From positions 1,054,001 through 1,118,000 of the forward strand of contig NZ_JACBZS010000001.1 of NCBI RefSeq assembly GCF_013408305.1: a stretch of DNA of 64,000 bases, read 5' to 3'. The notes below the pieces were generated by a model. That model searched no databases and was not told the DNA's origin. It saw nothing but the letters and a program-made list of their open reading frames with translations. Below are positions 16,540 to 23,723 of the stretch, piece by piece; the first letter of the stretch is position 1; every line of letters starts with the position of its first letter. A program made the position numbers and the translations under genes. The DNA comes from Naumannella cuiyingiana. Lineage in GTDB: Bacteria > Actinomycetota > Actinomycetes > Propionibacteriales > Propionibacteriaceae.

Positions 16540-17295
16540 TCAGGCCTCCAGCACGGCGTGCAGGAACTGGCGGGTTCGCTCCTGGGTCGGGTTGCCGAAG
16601 ATCTGCGACGGCGGGCCGTCCTCGATGGCGGCGCCGTGGTCGAACATCACCACACGATCGGAGATCTCCTGGGCGAACCGCATCTCGTGGGTGACCAGCA
16701 GCATCGTCATGTCGGTGCTGTGGGCAAGATCGCGGATCACGTTCAGCACGCCGCCGACCAGCTCGGGGTCGAGCGCGGAGGTGGGTTCGTCGAAGAGCAT
16801 CACCCGCGGCTGCAGCGCCATCGCCCGCGCGATGGCGACCCGCTGCTGCTGGCCGCCGGACAACTGACCGGGCCGCTTGCGGGCATGCTCGCTCAGGCCG
16901 ACCATCTCCAACAGCTCCATGGCGCTCGATGTGGCCTCGGCCTTCGGCTTGCCCTGGACGTGCACCGGCGCCTCGATCACGTTCTCCAGGGCGGTCATGT
17001 GCGGGAAGAGATTGAACTGCTGGAAGACCATCCCGATCCGGCTGCGGGTACGCCGCATCGCCGCGGTCTCGCGCGGCTTCTGGCCGGCCCGCAGGTTCCA
17101 CAGCTCGTCGCCGTCGACGCGTACCTGCCCGCTGGTCGGCGACTCCAACGTCATCAGGATCCGCAGGATGGTGGTCTTGCCCGACCCGGACGGGCCGATG
17201 ATCGACACCTTCTCCCCCGGCGCGACGGTGAAATCGAGTTCGTTCAGCACGACATGCTGGCCAAATGCCTTGGTCACGTTGGAGAAGCTGATCAT
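16540..17295 (-). CDS. ehuA: EhuA-like ABC transporter ATP-binding protein
   Basis: A 251-residue ATPase of the polar amino-acid/ectoine importer family. It has Walker A GPSGSGKTT, the Q-loop in GMVFQQFNLFPHM, the signature LSGGQQQR, Walker B MLFDEPTSALDP and the His switch in VTHEM. The phrases ALENVIEAPVHVQGK and LVGGVLNVIRDLAH and the ending QERTRQFLHAVLEA match EhuA of ectoine/hydroxyectoine importers as I remember it. I chose the ATG at 17295, preceded by CCGGAGAACCG, over an in-frame ATG at 17346 inside the permease 3' end. Last gene of the minus-strand ehuBCDA operon. Confidence 0.8.
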   Translation of the reverse strand: MISFSNVTKAFGQHVVLNELDFTVAPGEKVSIIGPSGSGKTTILRILMTLESPTSGQVRVDGDELWNLRAGQKPRETAAMRRTRSRIGMVFQQFNLFPHMTALENVIEAPVHVQGKPKAEATSSAMELLEMVGLSEHARKRPGQLSGGQQQRVAIARAMALQPRVMLFDEPTSALDPELVGGVLNVIRDLAHSTDMTMLLVTHEMRFAQEISDRVVMFDHGAAIEDGPPSQIFGNPTQERTRQFLHAVLEA

Positions 17296-17329
17296 CGGTT
17301 CTCCGGCCGCGGGCCCACGCGCTGCTCGG

Positions 17330-17986
17330 TCATTGTTGGGTGGCAAGGCGGGCCTCCAGTCGATTGACGATCAGCGAGGACGGATAGCTGACCAGGAAGT
17401 ACAAGATGGCGGCGATGGTGAACGGCTCGAGGTAGCGGAACTCGCTGATACCGATCCGCTGCGCCGTCGCCATCAGCTCGATGACCGTGATCGCCGACAG
17501 CACGGCCGAGTCCTTGAACATCATGATCAGGTAGTTGCCGAGCATCGGCACCACCGTGCGGAAGGCCTGCGGCAGCACGATCCGGAACCACACCCTGGCC
17601 CGCGGCAGGTTGAGCGCGGTCGCCGCCTCCCACTGCCCCTTGGCCACCGACTCGATACCGGCGCGATACACCTCGGCCAGGTAGGCGCTGTAGTTGATCC
17701 CGATCACCAGCACCCCGGTGACGAGCGCGGAGAACGAGATGCCGAAGTTCGGCAGCACGAAGAAGGCGAAGTACGCCTGGACCAGCAGCGGCGTACCCCG
17801 GACGAACAACACACCGAACGTCAACACCTGACTGAGCACCGGGATCCGCAGGTAGCGCAGAATGGCGACGACCAGGCCGAGCACCGCGGCCAGCGCCGTG
17901 CCGAGCAGGGTGATCTGCACGGTGGTGACCAGCCCGCGCAGCAGCGTGGGGATGATCGAGATCGCGAACTGGTTGTCCCAGATCAT
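17330..17986 (-). CDS. ehuD: EhuD-like ABC transporter permease
   Basis: A 218-residue integral membrane permease of the HisMQ type with about five membrane spans. The EAA loop is GQWEAATALNLPRARVWFRIVLPQAFRTVVP. The N-terminus (WDNQFAISIIPTLLRGLVTTVQIT) and FRYLEPFTIAAILYF near the C-terminus resemble EhuD. It overlaps the upstream permease gene by 4 nt and forms the heterodimeric channel with it. Confidence 0.78.
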   Translation of the reverse strand: MIWDNQFAISIIPTLLRGLVTTVQITLLGTALAAVLGLVVAILRYLRIPVLSQVLTFGVLFVRGTPLLVQAYFAFFVLPNFGISFSALVTGVLVIGINYSAYLAEVYRAGIESVAKGQWEAATALNLPRARVWFRIVLPQAFRTVVPMLGNYLIMMFKDSAVLSAITVIELMATAQRIGISEFRYLEPFTIAAILYFLVSYPSSLIVNRLEARLATQQ

Positions 17987-18687
17987 GGCGCGACCGTCCG
18001 GTTGCGGCCCAGCACGTCGAGCAGGCGCACCTTGGGGATGTCGCGCCGGTCGAGGGAGAACCGGCGCTCGAGCATCGCGGTGAGCGCGCTGATCAGCATG
18101 CTGAGCAGGAAGTAGACGACCAGGATCACGCCGAAGACGGTCAACGACTCACCGGTGGAGGTCCGCACCTGCTGGGCGGCGAAGGTCAGGTCGAGAACGG
18201 TGATCAACGAGACCAGCGAGGTGTTCTTCAACAGATCGACCATCACATTGCCCATCGGCGGCAACATGATCGGGACGGCCTGCGGGATCAGGATCCGTCG
18301 CATCCGCTTGCCGGCCGGCATGCCACAGGCGATCGCCGCCTCGGTCTGCCCCTTGGGCAGCGACTTGATCGCCCCCCGGACGACCTCGGAGGCATACGCG
18401 CCCTCGTTCAGGCCGAGCACCAGCACGGCCGCGGTCAACGGGGCGAGCTGGATGCCGAAGAACGGCAGGGCGAAGAAGAACCAGAACAACTGCACCAGCA
18501 TCGAGGTGCCGCGAAACACCTCCACGAACACGCCGGCCGGAATCCTGACCCACGCGTGTGACGACAGCCGGGCGAGGCCGGCGGTGAACGCGACGATGAT
18601 CGTCAGGATCCCGCCGAGCACGGTGATCAGCAGGGTCATCCCGAGGCCGCGCAACAGCAGCGGCAGGTATTCGAGCACGACGCTCAT
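17983..18687 (-). CDS. ehuC: EhuC-like ABC transporter permease
   Basis: A 234-residue permease of the polar amino-acid family with about five membrane helices. It has a FVEVFRGTSMLVQLFWFFFALP segment and the EAA loop KGQTEAAIACGMPAGKRMRRILIPQAVP. The N-terminus VLEYLPLLLRGLGMTLLIT resembles EhuC. It starts 9 nt after the binding-protein stop and overlaps the second permease by 4 nt, so subunits are made together. Confidence 0.78.
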   Translation of the reverse strand: MSVVLEYLPLLLRGLGMTLLITVLGGILTIIVAFTAGLARLSSHAWVRIPAGVFVEVFRGTSMLVQLFWFFFALPFFGIQLAPLTAAVLVLGLNEGAYASEVVRGAIKSLPKGQTEAAIACGMPAGKRMRRILIPQAVPIMLPPMGNVMVDLLKNTSLVSLITVLDLTFAAQQVRTSTGESLTVFGVILVVYFLLSMLISALTAMLERRFSLDRRDIPKVRLLDVLGRNRTVAP

Positions 18688-18696
18688 GGCGTCGCG

Positions 18697-19578
18697 TCAC
18701 CCCTCGTTTCGGCAGAGCTCTTCTGCGGTGACACCCTCGACGGCGGCCGGGTCGAAGCCCCACTTCTCCTCGATCTGGGCGAACTCGGGCGTCGCCTTGA
18801 ACTCGGCGAGCTTCTCGTTGTAGGCCTGCTGGAACGCGGCATCGGCCTTCCGGAACGCCGCACCGGAGCCGGTCCGCGGGGCGTCGGCGATCGGTTCGGT
18901 GATGTCGAATGCCGCATCCTCGCCGATCAGGGACTCCAGCGACAATGTGGGCAACAAGAAGGCGTCGCAGCGCTTGGCCTTGAGCGCCTCGACCCCGGAT
19001 CGTCCGTCGTCGACCTGGACCTGCTGGGACTCCGGCACCTTGGCCGACTTCAGGATGCCTTCCTCGAACCCGCCCGGAATGACGCCGATCTTGAGATCGG
19101 GATTGGCATTGATGTCGGCGATGGTCGTGATGTTCTTCGGGTTTCCCGACGGTACGCCGAAGGACTCGGTCGAGACGATCACCGGCTCGGAGTAGAGCAC
19201 CTCCGCGCAGCGCGACTGTTTCATGAACAGGCCTGCGGCGATCACGTCCCAGCGGTTCGCCTGCAGGCCCGGAATCATCGACTCGTACGGGGTGACGATG
19301 CCCTGGATCTCCGGGATGTCCAGCAGCTTGGCGACCGCGCGCAGCACGTCCGGCTCGCAGCCGGTCACGCTGCCGTCGGCCTCCAGCTTGGTGTAGGGCG
19401 GTTCATTGCCGATCGCCACCCGGAGGAAACCCTGCTTGCGCGCGGTTTCCAGAAGATCACCGGCCGGCTGGCCGGCGGGGCCACCCGGGGTGGTGGTCGT
19501 ACAGGCGCCCAGTGCGCCCGCAGCCGCGACGCCCGCGCTCACGGCGAAGAGCGTGCGACGGCTCAGAAAGATCGACAT
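18697..19578 (-). CDS. ehuB: EhuB-like substrate-binding lipoprotein
   Basis: A 293-residue solute-binding protein. The N-terminus carries a lipoprotein signal with lipobox LGAC (Cys26). The binding fold contains FLRVAIGNEPPYTKLEADG, then IPGLQANRWDVIAAGLF and SRCAEVLYSEP, and ends VEGVTAEELC. This pattern, in particular RVA-NE-PY, IPGL-A-R-D-IAAG, the GNPKN stretch and the final AEELC, resembles EhuB, the ectoine/hydroxyectoine receptor, more than glutamine- or histidine-binding proteins. Start at ATG 19578 with GAGGGGG 7 nt upstream. The promoter carries a GntR-type operator (19630-19643). Confidence 0.8.
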   Translation of the reverse strand: MSIFLSRRTLFAVSAGVAAAGALGACTTTTPGGPAGQPAGDLLETARKQGFLRVAIGNEPPYTKLEADGSVTGCEPDVLRAVAKLLDIPEIQGIVTPYESMIPGLQANRWDVIAAGLFMKQSRCAEVLYSEPVIVSTESFGVPSGNPKNITTIADINANPDLKIGVIPGGFEEGILKSAKVPESQQVQVDDGRSGVEALKAKRCDAFLLPTLSLESLIGEDAAFDITEPIADAPRTGSGAAFRKADAAFQQAYNEKLAEFKATPEFAQIEEKWGFDPAAVEGVTAEELCRNEG

Positions 19579-19603
19579 TGAGTGCCCCCTCGTAGTCGGC
19601 TGT

Positions 19604-19643
19604 CAGGAAACCTACGGAGCACCGCGACTGATTGTCAACAATC
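19604..19643 (-). promoter_or_regulatory. FCD-GntR-type operator and promoter of ehuBCDA
   Basis: GATTGTCAACAATC (19630-19643) is the same palindrome as at 7495 and 22268. On the minus strand it contains TTGACA as -35, followed after 18 bp by TAGGTT as -10. A leader with a Shine-Dalgarno GAGGGGG then precedes ehuB. Repressor binding would occlude the -35 box. Confidence 0.75.
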
Positions 19644-19670
19644 TGATGTTAGGAAGATGTTTCGATCAGG

Positions 19671-20327
19671 TCACCGTTCCGTCTCGCCCAGGACGCGCTG
19701 CATCCCGTCCTCCATGTGGGCGGCGAGCAGGGTCTTGGCCTGTTCGAGGTCGCCGGCCAGCACGGCTCGCGCGATGGCGTCGTGCTCGGCCACCCGCTTC
19801 TCGTTGTCGTCATAGGTTCCCTGCATCCGGGTCAGGCACAGGCGGGTCTCGGTCAGCAGGGTCTCGTGCATCCTGAGCAACCGGGGGCTGGCGGCCAACG
19901 CGACCAGCCGCTCGTGGAAGCGCAGGTCGGCCTCGGACATCTCGGTGGAATTCGGGGCGCCCGCCAACTCGCGCATCTCGGCGACCACGTCGAGCAGGCT
20001 CTCGGCGCTGGCGCCTCCGTCGTTGATCAACAGCTCGACCGCCGCCCGCTCGATCGCCGTGCGCGCCAGGTAGATGTCGCGCACCGCCTGGGGGTCGAGG
20101 TCCATCACGAACAACCCGCGATTGCGATGACTGACCAGCAATCCCTCCTGGGTGAGTCGCTGCATCGCCTCGCGCAGCGGGCCCCGGCTGACGCCCAGCT
20201 CGCGGGCCAGCTCGGCCTCGGCAAGCTGCTGCCCGGGCGCGAATCGCCCGTCGGCAATCGCCGCGCGCAACTGCCGGGCGATCAGTGACGGGGTCGACTC
20301 GCGAACCACCGGACGCAGCGTGCTCAT
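19671..20327 (-). CDS. GntR-family regulator, FCD subfamily
   Basis: A 218-residue regulator. The N-terminal winged helix (residues 10-75) has ELARELGVSRGPLREAMQRLTQEGLL. The all-helical FCD ligand domain (80-210) carries the metal-ligand set Asp134, His138, His182 and His204 (DLRFH, AEHDA, AAHME). FCD regulators bind carboxylates or amino-acid derivatives and recognise palindromes of the TTGTNNACAA kind, which is what lies upstream of three operons here. Its ATG overlaps the DUF3830 stop by 1 nt (TGATG). It is thus the third gene of the amidase operon and probably autoregulated. Classic ectoine clusters use EnuR (MocR type) instead. Confidence 0.88.
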   Translation of the reverse strand: MSTLRPVVRESTPSLIARQLRAAIADGRFAPGQQLAEAELARELGVSRGPLREAMQRLTQEGLLVSHRNRGLFVMDLDPQAVRDIYLARTAIERAAVELLINDGGASAESLLDVVAEMRELAGAPNSTEMSEADLRFHERLVALAASPRLLRMHETLLTETRLCLTRMQGTYDDNEKRVAEHDAIARAVLAGDLEQAKTLLAAHMEDGMQRVLGETER

Positions 20328-20830
20328 CAGTCCTCCCAGCGTTCGAAGTACAGCTCCTCGCCCCGTGCACCGCCCATCCAGACGTCCTGACAGGCGGCCG
20401 CGAGCTCGTCCAATCCCTCGACGATCGTGCCGAAGACATTGCCCGGCACCCAGCCCACATCACCGTTGATCAACAAGTTGTTCCGTCCGTAGAAGACGGC
20501 CAGGTCGATCACGGTCGCGTGCTCGCGGGCGGCGGAGGCGTCCTCGTAGCCGTAGGCCGGGTTGCCGAGATCACCGGCGAAGGTGAAGTAGCAAAGATCA
20601 CCCGGGATCGGTGTGATCGTGGTGTTCTCGGGCCCGGGCTCGCCCTCGGCGAACTTCGGGAACAACGCATAGATTTCGTTACGGGCGTACTTGCCGTGAT
20701 AGACCTGCCCGCCCAGCGGCAAGGCATCCCAGACCGCCCGTGCGGTACGCGGTGCCGCCTCGTCCAGCAGCAGCGCGCGGCAACTCACGCCGCGATTGCG
20801 CAGCCCGACGCGAAGATAACGATCGGCCAT
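20327..20830 (-). CDS. DUF3830 family protein (cyclophilin-like fold)
   Basis: A 167-residue protein recognised as DUF3830 by its overall pattern: an LDEAAPRTARAVWDALPLGG start and HGKYARNEIYALFP in the first half, TPIPGDLCYFTF in the middle, and FYGRNNLLINGDVGW-PGNVFGTIVEGL near the end. Members have a cyclophilin-like barrel and often lie in catabolic operons with amidases and racemases; no reaction is established. GGGGAGGGGAG precedes the ATG at 20830. It starts 1 nt after the amidase stop and overlaps gntR by 1 nt. Confidence 0.72.
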   Translation of the reverse strand: MADRYLRVGLRNRGVSCRALLLDEAAPRTARAVWDALPLGGQVYHGKYARNEIYALFPKFAEGEPGPENTTITPIPGDLCYFTFAGDLGNPAYGYEDASAAREHATVIDLAVFYGRNNLLINGDVGWVPGNVFGTIVEGLDELAAACQDVWMGGARGEELYFERWED

Positions 20831-20831
20831 C

Positions 20832-22244
20832 TCAGCTCCCCTCCCCGGGCTCGGGCGGCCGCACCGGCCCGAGATCGGCATTTCGTTCGTAGGCATCGGC
20901 AACCCGCAGCACAAGATCATCGCGATGCCGGGCGCCCACCACCTGCAGCCCGACCGGCAGGCCGTCGACCAGCCCGCAGGGCACGGTGATCGCCGGCTGC
21001 TGGGTCAGGTTGAACGGATACGTGTAGGGCGTCCACGAGGTCCAGTCCTGACTCGCCGATCCCTCCGGCACGTCGACGCCGGCCTCGAAGGCCACCCGCG
21101 GCAACGTCGGGGTGACCAGGACGTCGTGATCGCGATGCAGCCGGCCCATCCGCTGGCCGAGATCCATCCGGCGGGCATTCGCCGCGATGTAGTCGTCCGC
21201 GCTGAACGGGCCGTGCCGCCCCAGCGCAGCCCTGATCTTGGGGTCGATCCGCTCCTCGGCCCCCGGTCCGTAGCCCGCCACCACCTGCCGCGCACCGCTG
21301 AACCACAAGACGTGGAAGGCATCCGCGGGATCGTCCCAGCCCAGCTCGACCTGCTCGACACTCGCGCCGAGGTCGGCGAGCCGCGCCACGGCCCGCTCGA
21401 CCGCTGCCTGCACCCCGGGCTCGTTGCGCCCATAGCCGAGGTCCGGGCTGTACGCCACGCGCACCCCGGCAAGATCATCGGCCCCGAGGGCATCGGTGAA
21501 ACTGGTCGCCGGGGTCGGCATCGCCGACCAGTCGCGATGATCGAATCCGGTGATCACATCGAGCGCCACGGCGGCGTCGGCGACGCTGCGGGTCATCGGT
21601 CCGGCGTGGCTGAGCGTACCGAACGGGCTGGCGGGCCACAGCGGGATCAGGCCGTAGGTCGGCTTCATCGCGACGATGCCGCAGAACGCGCCGGGAATGC
21701 GTACCGATCCGCCGCCGTCCGTGCCGATCGACAACGGGCCGATGCCCTGCGCGACGGCCGACGCCGACCCGCCGGACGAGCCGCCCGAGGTGCGGGTGCG
21801 GTCCCAGGGGTTGGTCGTGACGCCGGTGCGCGGGCTGTCGGTGACGCCCTTCCAGCCGAACTCCGGTGTCGTCACCTTGCCCAGCAGCACCGCGCCCGCC
21901 TCGCGGAGCCGGGCGACCGCCGGGGCATCCTCGGTCCAGGGCTCGGACTCCGGCGTGATCAACTCCGAGCCGCGCAGCGTCGGCCAGCCGGCGGTGTAGA
22001 GCAGGTCCTTGATCGACACCGGTACGCCGTCCAGCGGCCCGGCCGACGTACCCGCCGCGAACCGGTCGCGCGCGGCGGCGGCCTGTGCCAGCGTCTCGTC
22101 GCGATCGATCAGGCAGAACGCATTGGTGCCGTCGGCCTCGGCCAGGTCGAGCAGCGCGGCCGCCACCTCGACGGGGTCGAGCCGCCGCGACCGGTACGCC
22201 TCGGCCAGCTCACCAGCACCGAGCCAGCGCAGCTCCTGGGTCAT
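20832..22244 (-). CDS. Amidase-signature family amidohydrolase
   Basis: A 470-residue amidase with the Ser-cisSer-Lys triad: Lys79 in VPVSIKDLL, the cis-Ser in TSGGSSGGSASAVAQG (about 156/157) and nucleophile Ser180 in GTDGGGSVRIP. It hydrolyses an amide whose identity is not readable; a role on a cyclic amide or amide intermediate of the local pathway is inference. The ATG at 22244 has GGGAAGG 7 nt upstream, and longer in-frame extensions would cover the shared operator. First gene of the amidase-DUF3830-gntR operon, divergent from the EutA-like gene. Confidence 0.85.
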   Translation of the reverse strand: MTQELRWLGAGELAEAYRSRRLDPVEVAAALLDLAEADGTNAFCLIDRDETLAQAAAARDRFAAGTSAGPLDGVPVSIKDLLYTAGWPTLRGSELITPESEPWTEDAPAVARLREAGAVLLGKVTTPEFGWKGVTDSPRTGVTTNPWDRTRTSGGSSGGSASAVAQGIGPLSIGTDGGGSVRIPGAFCGIVAMKPTYGLIPLWPASPFGTLSHAGPMTRSVADAAVALDVITGFDHRDWSAMPTPATSFTDALGADDLAGVRVAYSPDLGYGRNEPGVQAAVERAVARLADLGASVEQVELGWDDPADAFHVLWFSGARQVVAGYGPGAEERIDPKIRAALGRHGPFSADDYIAANARRMDLGQRMGRLHRDHDVLVTPTLPRVAFEAGVDVPEGSASQDWTSWTPYTYPFNLTQQPAITVPCGLVDGLPVGLQVVGARHRDDLVLRVADAYERNADLGPVRPPEPGEGS

Positions 22245-22267
22245 CTGTGAACCTTCCCACACACCTT

Positions 22268-22298
22268 TATTGTCAACAATCGACCAGCCAGTGACACT
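22268..22298. promoter_or_regulatory. FCD-GntR-type operator between divergent amidase and eutA-like genes
   Basis: TATTGTCAACAATC (22268-22281) is the third copy of the ATTGT-NN-ACAAT palindrome. For the plus-strand gene, TTGTCA (22270-22275), a 17-bp spacer and GACACT (22293-22298) end 6 nt before the ATG at 22305, the same geometry as at 7500-7535 and again leaderless. On the minus strand TTGACA lies in the same palindrome ahead of the amidase. One bound repressor could silence both directions. Confidence 0.72.
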
Positions 22299-22304
22299 GT
22301 AACC

Positions 22305-23009
22305 ATGACCAGGCGGATCGCGATGCTCTACCCCGGCCACAGCGCCGAGGACGACTACCCCGTGCTGGCCGAGCGGCTGGGCGTCGACCTGCCCGTCACC
22401 CACACCTGGGAGGGCCCCACGCTGCACGACGTCGAGTCGTTGCGGGCGCTCGGCACGGACGATCAGTTGCATCCGGCGGCCGCTGCCGCGGGAGCGGCGG
22501 ACACGGTCATGTGGGCCTGCACCTCGGGCAGCTTCGTCTACGGCTGGGACGGCGCCCGCGCGCAGGCGGATCGACTCGCGGTCGCGGCCGGCGTACCCGC
22601 ATCCTCGACATCGCTGGCCTTCGCCGCCGCGCTGGCCCGGCTGGCCATCGACCGGGTCGCCGTGGCGGCGACCTATCCGGCGGACGTGGCGGCGGCCTTC
22701 ACCGACTTTCTCGGCGGCGCCGGGGTCGCGGTCACCGCGCTGACCAGCCACGACATCCCCTCGGGCGAGGACGCCGGACGGGTCGGCGACGCGGGGGTAC
22801 GCGAGCTGGCGCGCAGCGTCGACCGCGCCGGCGCCGACGCCCTGCTGCTGCCGGACACGGCGCTGCGCACCGCGCGCCTGATCGACGAGCTGGAGGACGA
22901 GCTCGGGACCACCGTGCTGACCGCCAACCAGGTCACCGCCTGGCAGGGGATGGTGCTGGCCGGCGTCGAGGCCCCCGACACGGGCCCCGGGCGGCTGTTC
23001 CGCGGCTGA
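22305..23009 (+). CDS. EutA / maleate isomerase-like protein, single-cysteine form
   Basis: A 234-residue protein of the Asp/Glu racemase-maleate isomerase-arylmalonate decarboxylase superfamily, the group that includes EutA of ectoine utilisation. The first catalytic cysteine is present (Cys72 in WACTSGSFVYG). The second, normally near residue 184, is replaced by Asp184 in LLPDTALRT, so two-cysteine racemisation is unlikely and a decarboxylase- or lyase-like chemistry is possible. It is divergent from the amidase under the shared operator and convergent with the paralogue at 23016 (6 nt between stops). Confidence 0.7.
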   Translation: MTRRIAMLYPGHSAEDDYPVLAERLGVDLPVTHTWEGPTLHDVESLRALGTDDQLHPAAAAAGAADTVMWACTSGSFVYGWDGARAQADRLAVAAGVPASSTSLAFAAALARLAIDRVAVAATYPADVAAAFTDFLGGAGVAVTALTSHDIPSGEDAGRVGDAGVRELARSVDRAGADALLLPDTALRTARLIDELEDELGTTVLTANQVTAWQGMVLAGVEAPDTGPGRLFRG

Positions 23010-23015
23010 CCCGGC

Positions 23016-23702
23016 TCAGAGCCCGGCGGCGACGGGCAACGGGCCGGCGGCCGCGCGGACCGCCCCGTCGATGGTCACCTGATTGGCCGTCAGCACCGGC
23101 TTGCCGAGCTCGCTCGACAGGTCGTCGACGATCGCGCGCGTCGGCAGGTTGGTGCAACTGACGAAGATCGCCTCGGCGAGGTCGTTGTCGGCCGCGCGGA
23201 TCAGGTCGGCCGTCGTGGCGTACGGGACGTTCCAGATGTCGCGATCCAGGCCCAGCCCGCGCGAATCGACCACCCGGTGTCCGGCCTCGACCAGGAAGGC
23301 CGCCAGCAGGTCGCTGAGTTCGGCACGATAGGGGGTGACGACCGACAGCGAGCTGATCCGGCGGACGGCCAGCTCCTCGAGCAGTGCACCGGACGTGGTC
23401 ACCGCGGGTACGCCGACCGCCTCGCTGATCACCCGGGAGATCCGCCGCTCGCCGGCCACGCCGCCGACGAAGCTGCCGGAGGTGCAGGCATAGGCATACG
23501 CCACCGGCGCCACCGCCGCGATGCTGCGCGCGGCGACCACCAGGTCATCGGTGTCGCTGAGCTCGCTGACCATGGCCAGGTCGACGACATGGCTGCGCTC
23601 CGGCAACCGCGTCAGGTGCAGCAGTACGCTCGCCGGGGCGTACTCCCACAGCTCGCGGTCCAGCGCCATGTCGTGGGGGCTGATCACTCCGATCCTGATC
23701 AT
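23016..23702 (-). CDS. EutA / maleate isomerase-like protein, two-cysteine form
   Basis: A 228-residue paralogue of the convergent gene. Both catalytic cysteines are present: Cys73 in YACTSGSFVGG and Cys183 in VSCTNLPTRA, the pattern of maleate cis-trans isomerases and racemases. EutA proteins of unknown reaction in hydroxyectoine breakdown belong to the same family. It lies 21 nt downstream of the class III aminotransferase and is probably co-transcribed with it. It ends SSELGKPVLTANQVT, the conserved C-terminal phosphate/carboxylate loop. Confidence 0.72.
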   Translation of the reverse strand: MIRIGVISPHDMALDRELWEYAPASVLLHLTRLPERSHVVDLAMVSELSDTDDLVVAARSIAAVAPVAYAYACTSGSFVGGVAGERRISRVISEAVGVPAVTTSGALLEELAVRRISSLSVVTPYRAELSDLLAAFLVEAGHRVVDSRGLGLDRDIWNVPYATTADLIRAADNDLAEAIFVSCTNLPTRAIVDDLSSELGKPVLTANQVTIDGAVRAAAGPLPVAAGL

Positions 23703-23723
23703 GTCGCACCCGCATCCCCTCGC

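Noticed and set aside
18697-19578. Plain glutamine/histidine-binding protein assignment for the ABC receptor.
   Set aside because: The sequence pattern and the companion ATPase match the Ehu group better, and the neighbouring hydrolase and EutA-like genes support it. It stays a competing hypothesis of lower weight.
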